Below are positions 50,860 through 60,484 of a stretch of 64,000 bases of DNA, piece after piece (position 1 is the first letter of the stretch; each line of letters begins with the position of its first letter). The translations under genes and the position numbers were made by a program. Below the pieces are notes generated by a model. The model searched no databases. It saw only the letters and a list, made by a program, of their open reading frames with translations, and was not told the origin of the DNA. The stretch covers positions 94,858 through 158,857 of the forward strand of contig NZ_JAUYTT010000025.1 in the NCBI RefSeq assembly GCF_030695035.1. The letters are read 5' to 3'. The stretch is from Frigidibacter sp. GTDB taxonomy: Bacteria; Pseudomonadota; Alphaproteobacteria; Rhodobacterales; Rhodobacteraceae.

Positions 50860-51977
50860 GGGCGGCTTTGCCCCCCGCCGCACGGCGCGCCGCGGCGCAG
50901 GAAACCGCCACGCTGGCGGCACTGGCCGGGACAGGCCCCGCACCCGCCGCGCTTCCCATGCCGCCGATGGCAATGCCCGATCTGTCGCAGCTCTCGCCCG
51001 ATCTTCTGGGCGTGCTGATGCCGATGTTCCTGTGGCTCGATGCCCTGGGCCGGGTGCAGGCGGCGGGGCCGACGCTGCGCAAGGTCTGCGGGCGGGCGCT
51101 GCGGCCCGGTGTGTCGCTGTTCGACATGTTCGTGATCACCCGTCCACCGCGGTTGACCAGCATGGCCGATCTGCGCGCTCACGGCTCTGGCAGGTTGCAT
51201 CTGGCGCTGCGCGCCCGGCCCCGCACCGGGCTGCGCGGGATCGCGGTTCCGCTGGGGCCGGGGCTGGAGGGTGGGATGCTGTTGAACCTGTCCTTTGGCC
51301 TGACCGTGGCCGACGCGGTGCGCGACCATGCGCTGACCGACAGCGACTTCGCGCCGACCGACCTGACGGTGGAAATGCTCTATCTGATCGAGGCGAAAAG
51401 CGCGGTGATGGGAGAGTTGCGGGGCATGAACCTGCGGCTGGAACGCGCGCATCGTAACGCGGTGGCCGAGGCGCTGACCGATCCGCTGACCGGCCTTGCC
51501 AACCGCCGCGCGCTGGAACTGGCGCTGGAGGCTGCGATGCAGGCCGGCGGGCGGTCCGAGGCGGTGCCGCCCTTTGCGCTGGCGCATCTCGACCTCGATT
51601 TCTTCAAGCAGGTCAATGACACGCTTGGTCATGCCGCGGGCGATGCGGTGCTGACCGAGGTGGCGCGGATCCTTAAGGCCGAGACCCGCAAGCACGATCT
51701 GGTGGCGCGCGTTGGCGGCGACGAATTCGTGCTGGTGCTGCGCATGATGACCGACCCCGCCGCGCTTGAGGCGCTGGGGCGGCGGATCATCGCCCGGCTG
51801 GAAGCGCCGGTGCTGGTGGGCAGCGGCGCCGCCACGATCTCTGGCAGCCTGGGCGTGGTGCTGTCGGTGGACTACGCCGATCCCGCGCCCGAACGGATGC
51901 TCGCGGATGCGGATCGGGCGCTTTATGCCTCCAAGCATCGCGGACGGGCCGCGGTCACGATCCTGAGGCCGGAATAA
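50856..51977 (+). CDS. HNOBA-GGDEF diguanylate cyclase
   Basis: A 373-residue protein. An Ala/Pro-rich N-terminus (1-45) is followed by an HNOBA-like PAS domain (about 50-175, MFLWLDALGRVQAAGPTLRKV, and DLTVEMLYLIEAKSAVM). A coiled linker (about 178-207) leads into the GGDEF domain with GGDEF at 287-291 and an RKHD inhibitory site five residues before it. The active site is intact, so the enzyme should make c-di-GMP. It is probably controlled by the H-NOX-like partner, whose stop it overlaps. Confidence 0.88.
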   Translation: MRAALPPAARRAAAQETATLAALAGTGPAPAALPMPPMAMPDLSQLSPDLLGVLMPMFLWLDALGRVQAAGPTLRKVCGRALRPGVSLFDMFVITRPPRLTSMADLRAHGSGRLHLALRARPRTGLRGIAVPLGPGLEGGMLLNLSFGLTVADAVRDHALTDSDFAPTDLTVEMLYLIEAKSAVMGELRGMNLRLERAHRNAVAEALTDPLTGLANRRALELALEAAMQAGGRSEAVPPFALAHLDLDFFKQVNDTLGHAAGDAVLTEVARILKAETRKHDLVARVGGDEFVLVLRMMTDPAALEALGRRIIARLEAPVLVGSGAATISGSLGVVLSVDYADPAPERMLADADRALYASKHRGRAAVTILRPE

Positions 51978-52170
51978 AAGCTATTACAACGGATTGCGCG
52001 TCGTTCTTCATGTAATGTCTTAAGTGGGTTCCGGCCCCTGCGGATCCTTGCACCTGCGCGCTTTTCCGGGGGCAGCGGTGCGCGCTCTGGCTTTGCCGGT
52101 GAACAGGCGGCAAGCTGGGGTGGAGGCGTTGCGGCGGGGGGCTGCGGCGATTGCGGGAGGAGCGCGGATC

Positions 52171-53325
52171 ATGGACTCATTCGGTTTTGCCACCACAAAG
52201 GCATTGGTGTTTCGTCCGGGAGCAGCGGCCGACTTGGCCTCGGTCGCCGGTGCGCTGCTGGGGTCGCGGGTGCTGCTGGTCACCGATCCGGGGCTGCGCC
52301 GGTTGGGGTTGTGCGATCCGGCGATTGCCTCGCTGTCGGCAAGGGCCGAGGTCGCGGTGTTCGACGCGGTGGAGGCTGACCCCTCGCAGGCGACCCTGAT
52401 GGCCGCGGTGGCCGCGGGGCAGGCCGTGGGGGCGACCGGGGTTGTCGGCTTCGGCGGCGGGTCGTCGCTGGATGTGGCGAAGCTCGCCGCGTTGCTGCTG
52501 GGATCGGGCGAGGATCTGGAGGCGGCATGGGGCGTGGGCAATGCACGCGGCCCGCGCCTGCCTTTGGTGCTGGTGCCGACGACCGCCGGCACCGGGTCCG
52601 AGGTGACGCCGGTGTCGATCATCACCGTGGGGGCAGAGGAGAAGCGGGGTGTCTCCTCACCCGTGATCCTGCCCGACATTGCGGTGCTGGATGCCGATCT
52701 GACGCTGGGACTGCCGCCGGCGATCACCGCTGCGACCGGGGTGGATGCAATGGTCCATGCCATCGAGGCCTATGCCTCGGCCAGCCCCAACAACAACCCG
52801 CTGAGCAAGATGCTGGCGCGTGAGGCGTTGCGGCTGCTGGGGGCGCATATCGAGACGGCGGTAGCGGAGGGCAGCAACCGCGCGGCGCGGGGCGCGATGC
52901 TGCTGGGGTCGATGCTGGCCGGGCAGGCCTTTGCCAACAGCCCGGTGGCGGCGGTCCATGCGCTGGCCTATCCGATTGGGGGCATCTTCCACGTCCCGCA
53001 TGGCCTGTCGAACGCGCTGGTGTTGCCGCATGTGCTGCGCTTCAACGCGCCGGTGGCGGGCGGGGTCTATGCCGAGATCGCCGCAGATGCCTTCCCCGCG
53101 CTGGCCGAGGTCGGGGCGCAGGCACGCTGCGCCGCCTTCATCGAGGCGCTGGAGCAGCTGGCGCTGCGGTTAAACATGCCGGTTCGGCTGCGTGATGTCG
53201 GCATCCCCGAGGAGGCGCTGCCGCGAATGGCCACTGAGGCCATGAAGCAGCAGCGGCTGCTGGTGAACAACCCGCGCCCGGTTACTGAAGCCGATGCGCT
53301 GGCGATCTACCGCGCGGCGTGGTGA
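52171..53325 (+). CDS. Iron-containing alcohol dehydrogenase
   Basis: A 384-residue group III alcohol dehydrogenase. NAD(P)-binding GGGSSLDVAKL, TTAGTGSEVTPVSII and the iron ligands His (DAMVHAIEAY, PHGLSNAL, HALAYPIGG) are present. I chose ATG 52171. The upstream frame contains no family-like sequence. The substrate is unknown; position suggests a role in the sugar-acid locus, for example oxidation or reduction of a hydroxy or aldehyde intermediate. Confidence 0.9.
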   Translation: MDSFGFATTKALVFRPGAAADLASVAGALLGSRVLLVTDPGLRRLGLCDPAIASLSARAEVAVFDAVEADPSQATLMAAVAAGQAVGATGVVGFGGGSSLDVAKLAALLLGSGEDLEAAWGVGNARGPRLPLVLVPTTAGTGSEVTPVSIITVGAEEKRGVSSPVILPDIAVLDADLTLGLPPAITAATGVDAMVHAIEAYASASPNNNPLSKMLAREALRLLGAHIETAVAEGSNRAARGAMLLGSMLAGQAFANSPVAAVHALAYPIGGIFHVPHGLSNALVLPHVLRFNAPVAGGVYAEIAADAFPALAEVGAQARCAAFIEALEQLALRLNMPVRLRDVGIPEEALPRMATEAMKQQRLLVNNPRPVTEADALAIYRAAW

Positions 53326-53351
53326 CGGGGCGGCTTCCGCTGCCGGGATAA

Positions 53352-53371
53352 TTGATATACTAGCATCTCAA
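53352..53371 (+). promoter_or_regulatory. GntR-operator candidate 1 (imperfect palindrome)
   Basis: TTGATATACTAGCATCTCAA is a 20-bp dyad centred on CTAG with two mismatched pairs. It lies 32 bases before the DMT transporter gene. Related sequences occur at 54359 and 61282. Confidence 0.5.
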
Positions 53372-53403
53372 TCTGGTGCCGCCCCCGCGCGGCGTGGGAG
53401 GGG

Positions 53404-54312
53404 ATGCCGATGCCAGTTCAGACGCCGCTTCAAACGGGCGGCCGCGCCGCGCTGATCGCGGTGGCGCTGATGGGGATCGCGGCGGTGCTGAACGGCGCTG
53501 ATGCGGTGATCGTGCGGCTGCTGGCGGGCGAGGTGCATCCGCTGATCATCGGCTTCACCCGCGCCGCCTTTGGCCTTGCGGTCGTGCTGCCCTGGATCCT
53601 GACGCGGGTGGACCTTGCCGCCTCGCCCTATCGCTGGCTGCACGTGCTGCGGGCGGGGCTGAAGCTGGCCTCGCTGGTGGCGTTCTTCGTGGCCTTTGCC
53701 CATGCGCCGTTGTCGGATGTGGTGGCGATCAACTTCACCATGCCGATCTTCCTGACGCTGGGGGCCTGGGCGGTGCTGGGAGAGCGGATGACGCTGCCCA
53801 AGCTGCTGGCCGTCGTTGCAGGCTTTGCCGGGATGCTGATCGTGATCCGGCCAGGGGAGGGCGGGGTGAACCCGGCGCTGGCCTTTGCGCTGGCCGGCGC
53901 GGTGCTGACGGCGGTGATCCAGCTGATGCTGCGGCGCATGGCACTGCGCGACACCACCGACCGGCTGGTGGCGTGGAACCTTTTGACGATGGCGCCGCTT
54001 GGCCTGCTGGCGGCGCTGTTCGTGTGGGAAACGCCCACGCCAGCGCAGTTCGGCCTGCTGGCGCTGCAGGGAGCGCTCGGGGCGCTGAACATGACGCTGC
54101 TGACGCGGGCCTTTGCGCTGGCCGAGGCCTCGTTCCTGGCGCCGCTGGATTTTCTGCGGCTGCCGGTGGTGGCGGGGATGGCCTTCGTGTTCTTCGGCGA
54201 GGTCGCGGGCGCCTCTACCTGGATCGGGGCGGCGGTGATCTTCGGGGCCACGCTGATTGCCGCCGGCGGGGCGCGGTATGGCCGCTGGCGGATGCCACCG
54301 GACGGGCCTTGA
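53404..54312 (+). CDS. DMT/EamA-family transporter
   Basis: A 302-residue inner-membrane drug/metabolite transporter with about ten hydrophobic segments in two EamA repeats. The start may be 53404 or 53410. It stands alone between the iron alcohol dehydrogenase and the ABC transporter. The operator-like dyad in front of it suggests membership of the GntR regulon. Confidence 0.86.
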   Translation: MPMPVQTPLQTGGRAALIAVALMGIAAVLNGADAVIVRLLAGEVHPLIIGFTRAAFGLAVVLPWILTRVDLAASPYRWLHVLRAGLKLASLVAFFVAFAHAPLSDVVAINFTMPIFLTLGAWAVLGERMTLPKLLAVVAGFAGMLIVIRPGEGGVNPALAFALAGAVLTAVIQLMLRRMALRDTTDRLVAWNLLTMAPLGLLAALFVWETPTPAQFGLLALQGALGALNMTLLTRAFALAEASFLAPLDFLRLPVVAGMAFVFFGEVAGASTWIGAAVIFGATLIAAGGARYGRWRMPPDGP

Positions 54313-54358
54313 ACCGCCAACAGCGGCGGTTTTGCAAATAAGCGGTTCACAAAAATCT

Positions 54359-54378
54359 CAGATACACTAATATTTCAA
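54359..54378 (-). promoter_or_regulatory. GntR-operator candidate 2
   Basis: Minus strand TTGAAATATTAGTGTATCTG. It shares TGAAATATTAGT with site 3, and 14 of 20 positions with the reverse complement of site 1. It lies about 98 bases before the binding-protein gene. Confidence 0.5.
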
Positions 54379-54475
54379 TTGGACCCAGGGAGACGATTCG
54401 TCTTTCCGGTCCGCGGGCGCGTCCGGGCGAGCGGGCGGGCCGGCATTCACCGGAAGTTTGGGGAGGAGACATTCC

Positions 54476-55984
54476 ATGACACATAGACTGACATGCACCA
54501 CGGGCCTGCTGCTGGGGGCGCTGCTTGGAACGGCGGCCTTCGCGCAGGACGACAATGCCGTGACCATCGTGCTGAGCGAGGAGCTGGAGCTGATCGACCC
54601 CTGCATGGCGTCGCAGTCCAATATCGGGCGCGTGCTGCTGCAGAACATCTCTGAAACGCTGACGGTGTTCGAGCCGAGCACGGCCGAGCTGCTGCCCAAG
54701 CTGGCCGAAAGCTGGGAAGAGACCGAGGCCGGCACCTGGCGCTTCAAGCTGCGCAGCGGTGTCAGCTTCTCGGACGGCACGCCCTTCGGTGCCAGCGATG
54801 TGGTGCATTCGCTGGAACGCTCGATCAGCGACCAGATCAGCTGCGAGATCGGCGGCAAGTATTTCGGCGGCTTCGAGATCAAGGCCGTCGCGGTGGATGA
54901 CACCACGGTTGATATCACCTCGGACCCGGCGCAGCCGATCCTGCCGCTGCTGATGTCCTCGCTGACCATCGTGCCGGAAGAGACGCCGCTGGAATATGTG
55001 CAGACCCCGGTCGGCACCGGCCCCTACGCGATGACAGAGCGCAACATGGGCACCGATATCGTGCTGGAACGGCGCGAGGATTATTGGGGCGAGATGCCGG
55101 CAGTGGCCAAGGCGACCTACATCTTCCGCAGCGACAGCGCGGTTCGTGCGGCGATGATCGAGGTGGGCGAGGCCGATATTGCCCCGGTGATCAGCGAGCT
55201 GGACGCGACCAACCCCGATACCGACTTTGCCTATCCGAACTCGGAAACCACCTACATGCGGCTGGACCATGCCACTGCCCCGACGGATGACCGCCGGGTG
55301 CGCGAGGCGCTGAACCTTGCCGTGGACCGCGAGGCCTTCATCGGCACGCTGATGGCGCAAGAGGCGATCCTTGCCACGGCCGTGGTGCCGCCCTCGACCG
55401 CGGGCTACAACGCGGACCTCAAGCCCTATGCCTTCGATCCGGACCGCGCCCGCGAGCTCTTGGCCGAGGCCAAGGCGGATGGCGTGCCTGTGGAGACCGA
55501 AATCCGCATCATCGGCCGCATCGGTCTTTTCCCGAACGATGCCGAGGTGCTGGAGGCGCTGATGGCGATGTTCCAGGATGTGGGTTTCAACGTGACGCTC
55601 GAGATGCTGGAAGTGGGAGAATACAACTCCTACTACAACCGCCCCTTCGCCGAGGGCCGCGGCCCGCAGATGGTCAGCGCGCAGCATGACAATGCCAAGG
55701 GCGACCCGGTCTTCTCGATGTACTTCAAGTACGGCAGCGAGGGGCAGCAATCGGGCCTTGTCTATCCCGAACTGGACGAGATGATCGCCAAGGCCACCGC
55801 GGCGACAGGTGAAGAGCGCGCGGCGCTGTGGTCCGAGGTGATGACCAGCATCCATGAGGAGCATATCGGCGACGTGCTGCTGTTCCACATGGTCGGCTTC
55901 AGCCGTGTGAGCCCGCGTCTGGACTTCAAGCCCACCATCGCCACCAACTCCGAGCTGCAGCTGTCGCAGATCGGCTTCAAGTAA
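54476..55984 (+). CDS. Dipeptide/opine-type ABC transporter, substrate-binding protein (family 5)
   Basis: A 502-residue family 5 solute-binding protein. Signal peptide about 1-24 (TGLLLGALLGTAAFAQ). SWEETEAGTWRFKLRSGVSFSDGTPFGASDVVHS (in parts) and REALNLAVDREAF are family motifs. GGGGAGGAG precedes ATG 54476. Ligands of this family include peptides, but also oligosaccharides and sugar acids; here the linked enzymes suggest a sugar acid or related compound. Confidence 0.9.
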   Translation: MTHRLTCTTGLLLGALLGTAAFAQDDNAVTIVLSEELELIDPCMASQSNIGRVLLQNISETLTVFEPSTAELLPKLAESWEETEAGTWRFKLRSGVSFSDGTPFGASDVVHSLERSISDQISCEIGGKYFGGFEIKAVAVDDTTVDITSDPAQPILPLLMSSLTIVPEETPLEYVQTPVGTGPYAMTERNMGTDIVLERREDYWGEMPAVAKATYIFRSDSAVRAAMIEVGEADIAPVISELDATNPDTDFAYPNSETTYMRLDHATAPTDDRRVREALNLAVDREAFIGTLMAQEAILATAVVPPSTAGYNADLKPYAFDPDRARELLAEAKADGVPVETEIRIIGRIGLFPNDAEVLEALMAMFQDVGFNVTLEMLEVGEYNSYYNRPFAEGRGPQMVSAQHDNAKGDPVFSMYFKYGSEGQQSGLVYPELDEMIAKATAATGEERAALWSEVMTSIHEEHIGDVLLFHMVGFSRVSPRLDFKPTIATNSELQLSQIGFK

Positions 55985-55992
55985 GACACGGG

Positions 55993-56018
55993 ACGGGGCG
56001 GCAGCTTTGCCGCCCCGT
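55993..56018 (+). terminator. Stem-loop between binding-protein and permease genes
   Basis: ACGGGGCGGCA (55993-56003) and TGCCGCCCCGT (56008-56018) form a perfect 11-bp stem around GCTT. Such structures commonly protect binding-protein RNA and reduce read-through to the permeases. Confidence 0.6.
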
Positions 56019-56040
56019 TGCCATCAAGGGAGGGACGGGC

Positions 56041-56955
56041 ATGAAAAAATTCATCGGAAAACGGGCCGTGGCCAGCGCGATTTCGCTGGTCGGGCTGGTG
56101 GTCCTGGTCTTCTTCCTGTCGCGGCTGACAGGCGATCCGACCGACCTTTACCTGCCTGTCGATGCCTCGCTTCAGGCGCGCGAGCAGTTCCGCGAGATCA
56201 ACGGGCTGAACGATCCCTTGATGGTGCAGTTCGGCCGCTATGTCGCCGATCTGGCGGTACTGGATTTCGGCAATTCCATCCGCCGTTCGCGCCCCGCGAT
56301 CGACGTGGTGCTGGAGGGGTTCGCCTGGACGCTGTGGCTGGCCTGCGTGACCATGCTGCTGGTGACCTTCGCCGCCATCGTCATCGGCTCGCTGGCCGCG
56401 TTCCGGGTGGGCGGGGTGTTCGACCGCATCGCCACCTTCTTCTCGCTGATCGGCGCCTCGGCCCCCGATTTCTGGATCGCCATCGTCGCCATCGTCGTCT
56501 TCGCGGTGAACCTGCGCTGGCTGCCGACCTCTGGCACCGGGACGATCTGGCACTGGGTGCTGCCGGTGTCGGTGCTGTTCATCCGGCCCTTCGGGCTGAT
56601 CTTGCAGGTTGTGCGCGGATCGATGATCGGGGTGCTGTCCTCGGCCTATGTGAAGACCGCCCGCGCCAAGGGCGTGCGCAACCGCCCCATCATCTTCGTG
56701 CACGGGTTGCGCAACGGGATGCTGCCGGTGATTACCGTGATCGGCGATCAGGCCGCCGGCATCCTGAACGGGGCGGTTGTGGTCGAGACGATCTTCGGAT
56801 TTCCCGGCATCGGCAAGCTGATGATCGACAGCATCTTGCAGCGCGACTTCAACGTGGTGCTGGCCGCGATCATGGTTTCGGCGCTGGCGATCTTCCTCAT
56901 GAACCTGCTGATCGACCTTGCTTATGCGATGCTCGATCCGCGCATCCGGTATTGA
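56041..56955 (+). CDS. ABC transporter permease (DppB-like)
   Basis: A 304-residue inner-membrane permease with about six segments. The EAA-type loop is YVKTARAKGVRNRPIIFVHGLRNGMLPV. The start follows GGGAGGG. Together with the next permease it forms the channel of the importer. Confidence 0.93.
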   Translation: MKKFIGKRAVASAISLVGLVVLVFFLSRLTGDPTDLYLPVDASLQAREQFREINGLNDPLMVQFGRYVADLAVLDFGNSIRRSRPAIDVVLEGFAWTLWLACVTMLLVTFAAIVIGSLAAFRVGGVFDRIATFFSLIGASAPDFWIAIVAIVVFAVNLRWLPTSGTGTIWHWVLPVSVLFIRPFGLILQVVRGSMIGVLSSAYVKTARAKGVRNRPIIFVHGLRNGMLPVITVIGDQAAGILNGAVVVETIFGFPGIGKLMIDSILQRDFNVVLAAIMVSALAIFLMNLLIDLAYAMLDPRIRY

Positions 56956-56958
56956 GCA

Positions 56959-57888
56959 ATGACCATGACCCAGACTGCCCCCCTTATCGGCCAGCCGCGG
57001 CGCAAGAGCGGCCTTGCCACCGTCATCGGCCTGCTGTGGCGCGACAAGTTCGCCTTCTGCGCCGCGCTGTTCCTGCTGGTCGTGATCGTCTGCGCGCTGA
57101 TCGGGCCCGCGCTGCTGGAGGATGCCGCGACCAAGCAGAACCTGCGCGGCCGCAACGCCCCGCCTTTCGACATGGCCCGCGACTGGGAGTTCTTCTTTGG
57201 CGCCGACGCCCTTGGCCGGCCACTGCTGGTGCGGATCATCGTGGCCGCCCAGAACACAATGATGATCGCGGCGGGGGCGGTGTTCTTTTCGGCCCTGATC
57301 GGGTCCACCCTCGGTCTTGCCGCGGGCTGGCTGAAGGGCCGGGCAAGCCAGGTGATCTTGCGGCTGGGGGATGTGATCATGTCCTTCCCCTCGCTGCTGC
57401 TGGCGGTGATCGTGCTCTACATGCTCGACCCGTCGGTCTTCAACATCATCATCGTGCTGGCGATCACCCGCATCCCCGTCTACCTGCGTACCGCCCGCGC
57501 CGAGGTGCTGGAGGTGCGCGAGCGGATGTTCGTGCAGGCCGCCAAGGTCATGGGCGCATCCGACCTGCGCATCGTGTTCCGCCATATCCTGCCGGTGGTG
57601 CTGCCGACGCTGCTGACCATCGCTACGCTGGATTTTGCCTTCGTGATGCTGGCCGAAAGCTCGCTGTCCTTCCTGGGCATCGGCATCCAGCCGCCGGAGA
57701 TTACCTGGGGCCTGATGGTCAGCCAGGGGCGGCCGTATCTGACGAATGCGTGGTGGCTGTCGTTCTGGCCGGGTCTGGCGATCATCCTGACGACGCTGTC
57801 GCTGAACCTGCTGTCGAACTGGATGCGCATCGCGCTGGACCCGGTGCAGCGCTGGCGGCTGGAAATGGGAGGGCGCAAGAATGACTGA
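56959..57888 (+). CDS. ABC transporter permease (DppC-like)
   Basis: A 309-residue permease with the N-terminal RRKSGLATVIGLLWRDKF lead and the DppC-type GADALGRPLLVRIIVAAQ and VQAAKVMGASDLRIVFRHILP motifs. It overlaps the ATPase gene by eight bases. Confidence 0.93.
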   Translation: MTMTQTAPLIGQPRRKSGLATVIGLLWRDKFAFCAALFLLVVIVCALIGPALLEDAATKQNLRGRNAPPFDMARDWEFFFGADALGRPLLVRIIVAAQNTMMIAAGAVFFSALIGSTLGLAAGWLKGRASQVILRLGDVIMSFPSLLLAVIVLYMLDPSVFNIIIVLAITRIPVYLRTARAEVLEVRERMFVQAAKVMGASDLRIVFRHILPVVLPTLLTIATLDFAFVMLAESSLSFLGIGIQPPEITWGLMVSQGRPYLTNAWWLSFWPGLAIILTTLSLNLLSNWMRIALDPVQRWRLEMGGRKND

Positions 57889-59512
57889 CCATCTGCTGGA
57901 AGTGTGCGATCTGTCGGTGGAGTTTCACACCGCAGGCGGCACCGTGAAGGCGGTGCAGGATGTCAGCTGGCACCTCGACCGCGGCGAGACGCTGGCGATT
58001 TTGGGCGAAAGCGGGTCGGGCAAGTCCGTCTCCGCCTCGGCGATCATGAACCTGATCGACATGCCGCCGGGCAAGATCACCAGCGGGCGGATCTTGCTGA
58101 ACGGCGCGGACATGCTGAAGATGAGTGCCGAGGAGCGGCGGCGCATCAACGGCGCGCGGATCGCGATGATCTTTCAGGACCCGCTGGCGCACCTGAACCC
58201 GGTTTATACCGTCGGCTGGCAGATCGCCGAGATGATGACGACCCACGGCACCCCTGCCGCCGAGGCGCGGAACCGGGCGCTGGCATTGCTGGAACGGGTC
58301 GGCATTCCGCAGCCCGCCGAGGCGATGGTGAAATACCCGCACCAGTTTTCGGGCGGGCAGCGGCAGCGGCTGATGATCGCCATGGCGCTGGCCTTCAAGC
58401 CTGACATCCTGATCGCGGATGAGCCCACCACCGCGCTCGACGTGACCGTGCAGGCGCAGGTTCTTGCCCTGCTGGAAGAGCTGCAGGCCGAAACCGGGAT
58501 GGGGCTGCTGCTGATCACCCATGACCTGGGCGTGGTGGCAGAGATTGCCGACCGCGTGGTGGTGATGAACAGCGGCCGCATCGTGGAGACGGGCAATGCA
58601 GCCGAGGTCTACAGCAACCCGCAACATCCCTACACGAAAAAGCTGATCGGCGCCGCCCCCGGCAAGGGTGCCATGCCCGAAGAACGCGACCGGGGCGGCG
58701 AGCCGCTGCTTCGGGTCCAGAACCTCTCCAAGCATTACGGCGCCTTCCATGCGCTCAAGGGCGTCAGCTTCACCATCATGCCGGGCGAGACCGTGGCGGT
58801 GGTGGGCGAAAGCGGCTCTGGCAAGTCGACGCTGGCCCGCGCGCTGCTGCGGCTTGAGGAACCCTCGGGCGGGCAGGCCTTCTACAAGGGCCGCGATCTG
58901 GTGACGATGGCGCCGAGGGACTTGTTCGGGCTGCGGCGCGAGATCCAGATGGTGTTTCAGGACCCGACCCAATCGCTGAACCCGCGGATGTCGGTCTATC
59001 AGCTGATCTCCGAAGCCTGGGCGATCCACCCCGAGATCCTGCCGCGCGGCCAGTGGCGCGCGCGGGTGGCGGAGCTGCTGACCAAGGTCGGCCTGTCGCC
59101 CGACATGGCGCAGCGCTATCCGCACCAGTTTTCGGGCGGGCAGCGCCAGCGCATCGCCATCGCCCGCGCGCTGGCGCTGGAACCGCGGCTGATCGTCTGC
59201 GACGAGGCGGTGTCGGCGCTGGACGTGTCCATCCAGGCGCAGGTGATCGAGCTGCTGGAGGGGCTCCGCCGCGAGTTTGGCCTGTCATACCTGTTCATTG
59301 CCCATGACCTGCCGGTGGTGCGCGATTTCGCGGACCGTGTTATCGTGATGAAGGAGGGCGAGATCGTCGAAGAGGGCACTGTCCGGCAGATCTTCGATGC
59401 GCCCCGTGAGCCCTATACCCGCGCGCTGCTGGCCGCGAGCCTGGACCCCGATCCCGAGGTGCAGGCCCGTCGCCGCGAGGCCCGCCTTGCCGAAGGATTG
59501 CTGACCGCATGA
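57881..59512 (+). CDS. ABC transporter ATP-binding protein (DppD-DppF fusion)
   Basis: A 543-residue protein with two ABC domains joined in tandem. Domain 1 has GESGSGKS, the signature FSGGQRQR and Walker B DILIADEPTTALD. Domain 2 has a second GESGSGKST, FSGGQRQR and RLIVCDEAVSALD. Fusion of DppD and DppF is common (GsiA type). It powers the neighbouring permeases. The next gene overlaps its stop by four bases. Confidence 0.94.
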   Translation: MTDHLLEVCDLSVEFHTAGGTVKAVQDVSWHLDRGETLAILGESGSGKSVSASAIMNLIDMPPGKITSGRILLNGADMLKMSAEERRRINGARIAMIFQDPLAHLNPVYTVGWQIAEMMTTHGTPAAEARNRALALLERVGIPQPAEAMVKYPHQFSGGQRQRLMIAMALAFKPDILIADEPTTALDVTVQAQVLALLEELQAETGMGLLLITHDLGVVAEIADRVVVMNSGRIVETGNAAEVYSNPQHPYTKKLIGAAPGKGAMPEERDRGGEPLLRVQNLSKHYGAFHALKGVSFTIMPGETVAVVGESGSGKSTLARALLRLEEPSGGQAFYKGRDLVTMAPRDLFGLRREIQMVFQDPTQSLNPRMSVYQLISEAWAIHPEILPRGQWRARVAELLTKVGLSPDMAQRYPHQFSGGQRQRIAIARALALEPRLIVCDEAVSALDVSIQAQVIELLEGLRREFGLSYLFIAHDLPVVRDFADRVIVMKEGEIVEEGTVRQIFDAPREPYTRALLAASLDPDPEVQARRREARLAEGLLTA

Positions 59513-60450
59513 AACCCGATCTGCTTGTTGCCTACCCGACCCGCCCGCGCCAGATGGCGCTGCTGGAAGAGGCCTATACCCTGCACCGGCTCGACCTGGC
59601 GAGCGACAAGGCGGCGATGCTGGCCGAGGTTGGCCCGCGCTGCACGGCGATGGTCTGCAATGGTCATGTGACCGTGGACGAGGCGTTTCTGGCGCAGCTG
59701 CCGGCGCTGAAGATCGTCGCCTCCTCCTCGGTCGGATATGACACGATGGATGTGCCGGCGATGACCCGCGCCGGGGTGCGGTTGACCAACACGCCTGATG
59801 TGCTGACCGATGACGTCGCCGATACCGCGCTGATGCTGTTGCTGGCGGCGCGGCGGCAGCTGGTGCAGGGCGACCGGCATGTGCGCACCGGCGAGTGGGG
59901 CCGCAGCGGGCCGATGCCGCTGACGCGCAGCACGGCGGGCAAGACCGTCGGCATTGTCGGGCTGGGGCGGATCGGCAGTGCGATTGCCAAGCGCTGCGAG
60001 GCCTTGGGGCTGGTGGTCGGCTATTTCGGGCGCAGCGAGAAGCCGGACACGGGGTATCGCTATTTCGATGACGTGGTGGCGCTGGCCGAATGGTCCGACA
60101 TCCTGATCGCCGCGACCTCGGGCGGGGCAGGGACCCGGGCCATCGTGTCCGCCGCGGCGCTGGAGGCTTTGGGGCCCGAGGGCAGCTTCATCAACATCGC
60201 CCGCGGCTCGGTGGTGGATGAACCGGCGCTGATCGCGGCGCTGACGGAGGGGCGGCTTGGTACTGCCGGGCTCGACGTGTTCGAGAACGAGCCCTTCCCG
60301 GATACGGCGTTCCGCGATCTGGAAAATGTCGTGCTCTACCCCCACCACGCCAGCGGCACCGAGGAGACCCGGGACAAGATGGCGCAACTGGTGGTGGACA
60401 ATCTGGCGGCGCATTTCGCCGGGCGCGAGCTGCTGACGCCGGTCAACTGA
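59509..60450 (+). CDS. D-isomer-specific 2-hydroxyacid dehydrogenase
   Basis: A 313-residue NAD(P)-dependent reductase. The nucleotide-binding fold is GIVGLGRIGSAIAKR, and the catalytic Arg, Glu and His lie in INIARGSVVDEPAL, DVFENEP and YPHHASG. It most resembles hydroxypyruvate/glyoxylate reductases. It overlaps the ATPase gene by four bases, so it belongs to the transporter operon and probably acts on a product of the imported compound. Confidence 0.92.
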   Translation: MKPDLLVAYPTRPRQMALLEEAYTLHRLDLASDKAAMLAEVGPRCTAMVCNGHVTVDEAFLAQLPALKIVASSSVGYDTMDVPAMTRAGVRLTNTPDVLTDDVADTALMLLLAARRQLVQGDRHVRTGEWGRSGPMPLTRSTAGKTVGIVGLGRIGSAIAKRCEALGLVVGYFGRSEKPDTGYRYFDDVVALAEWSDILIAATSGGAGTRAIVSAAALEALGPEGSFINIARGSVVDEPALIAALTEGRLGTAGLDVFENEPFPDTAFRDLENVVLYPHHASGTEETRDKMAQLVVDNLAAHFAGRELLTPVN

Positions 60451-60484
60451 GCCTTCGGGGCGTAGCTCGAGGGTCGCGCTCCGA

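Noticed and set aside
60451..60484. GGGGCGTAGCTC-like start of a tRNA
   Set aside because: Only 34 bases separate the neighbouring genes and no cloverleaf can form.
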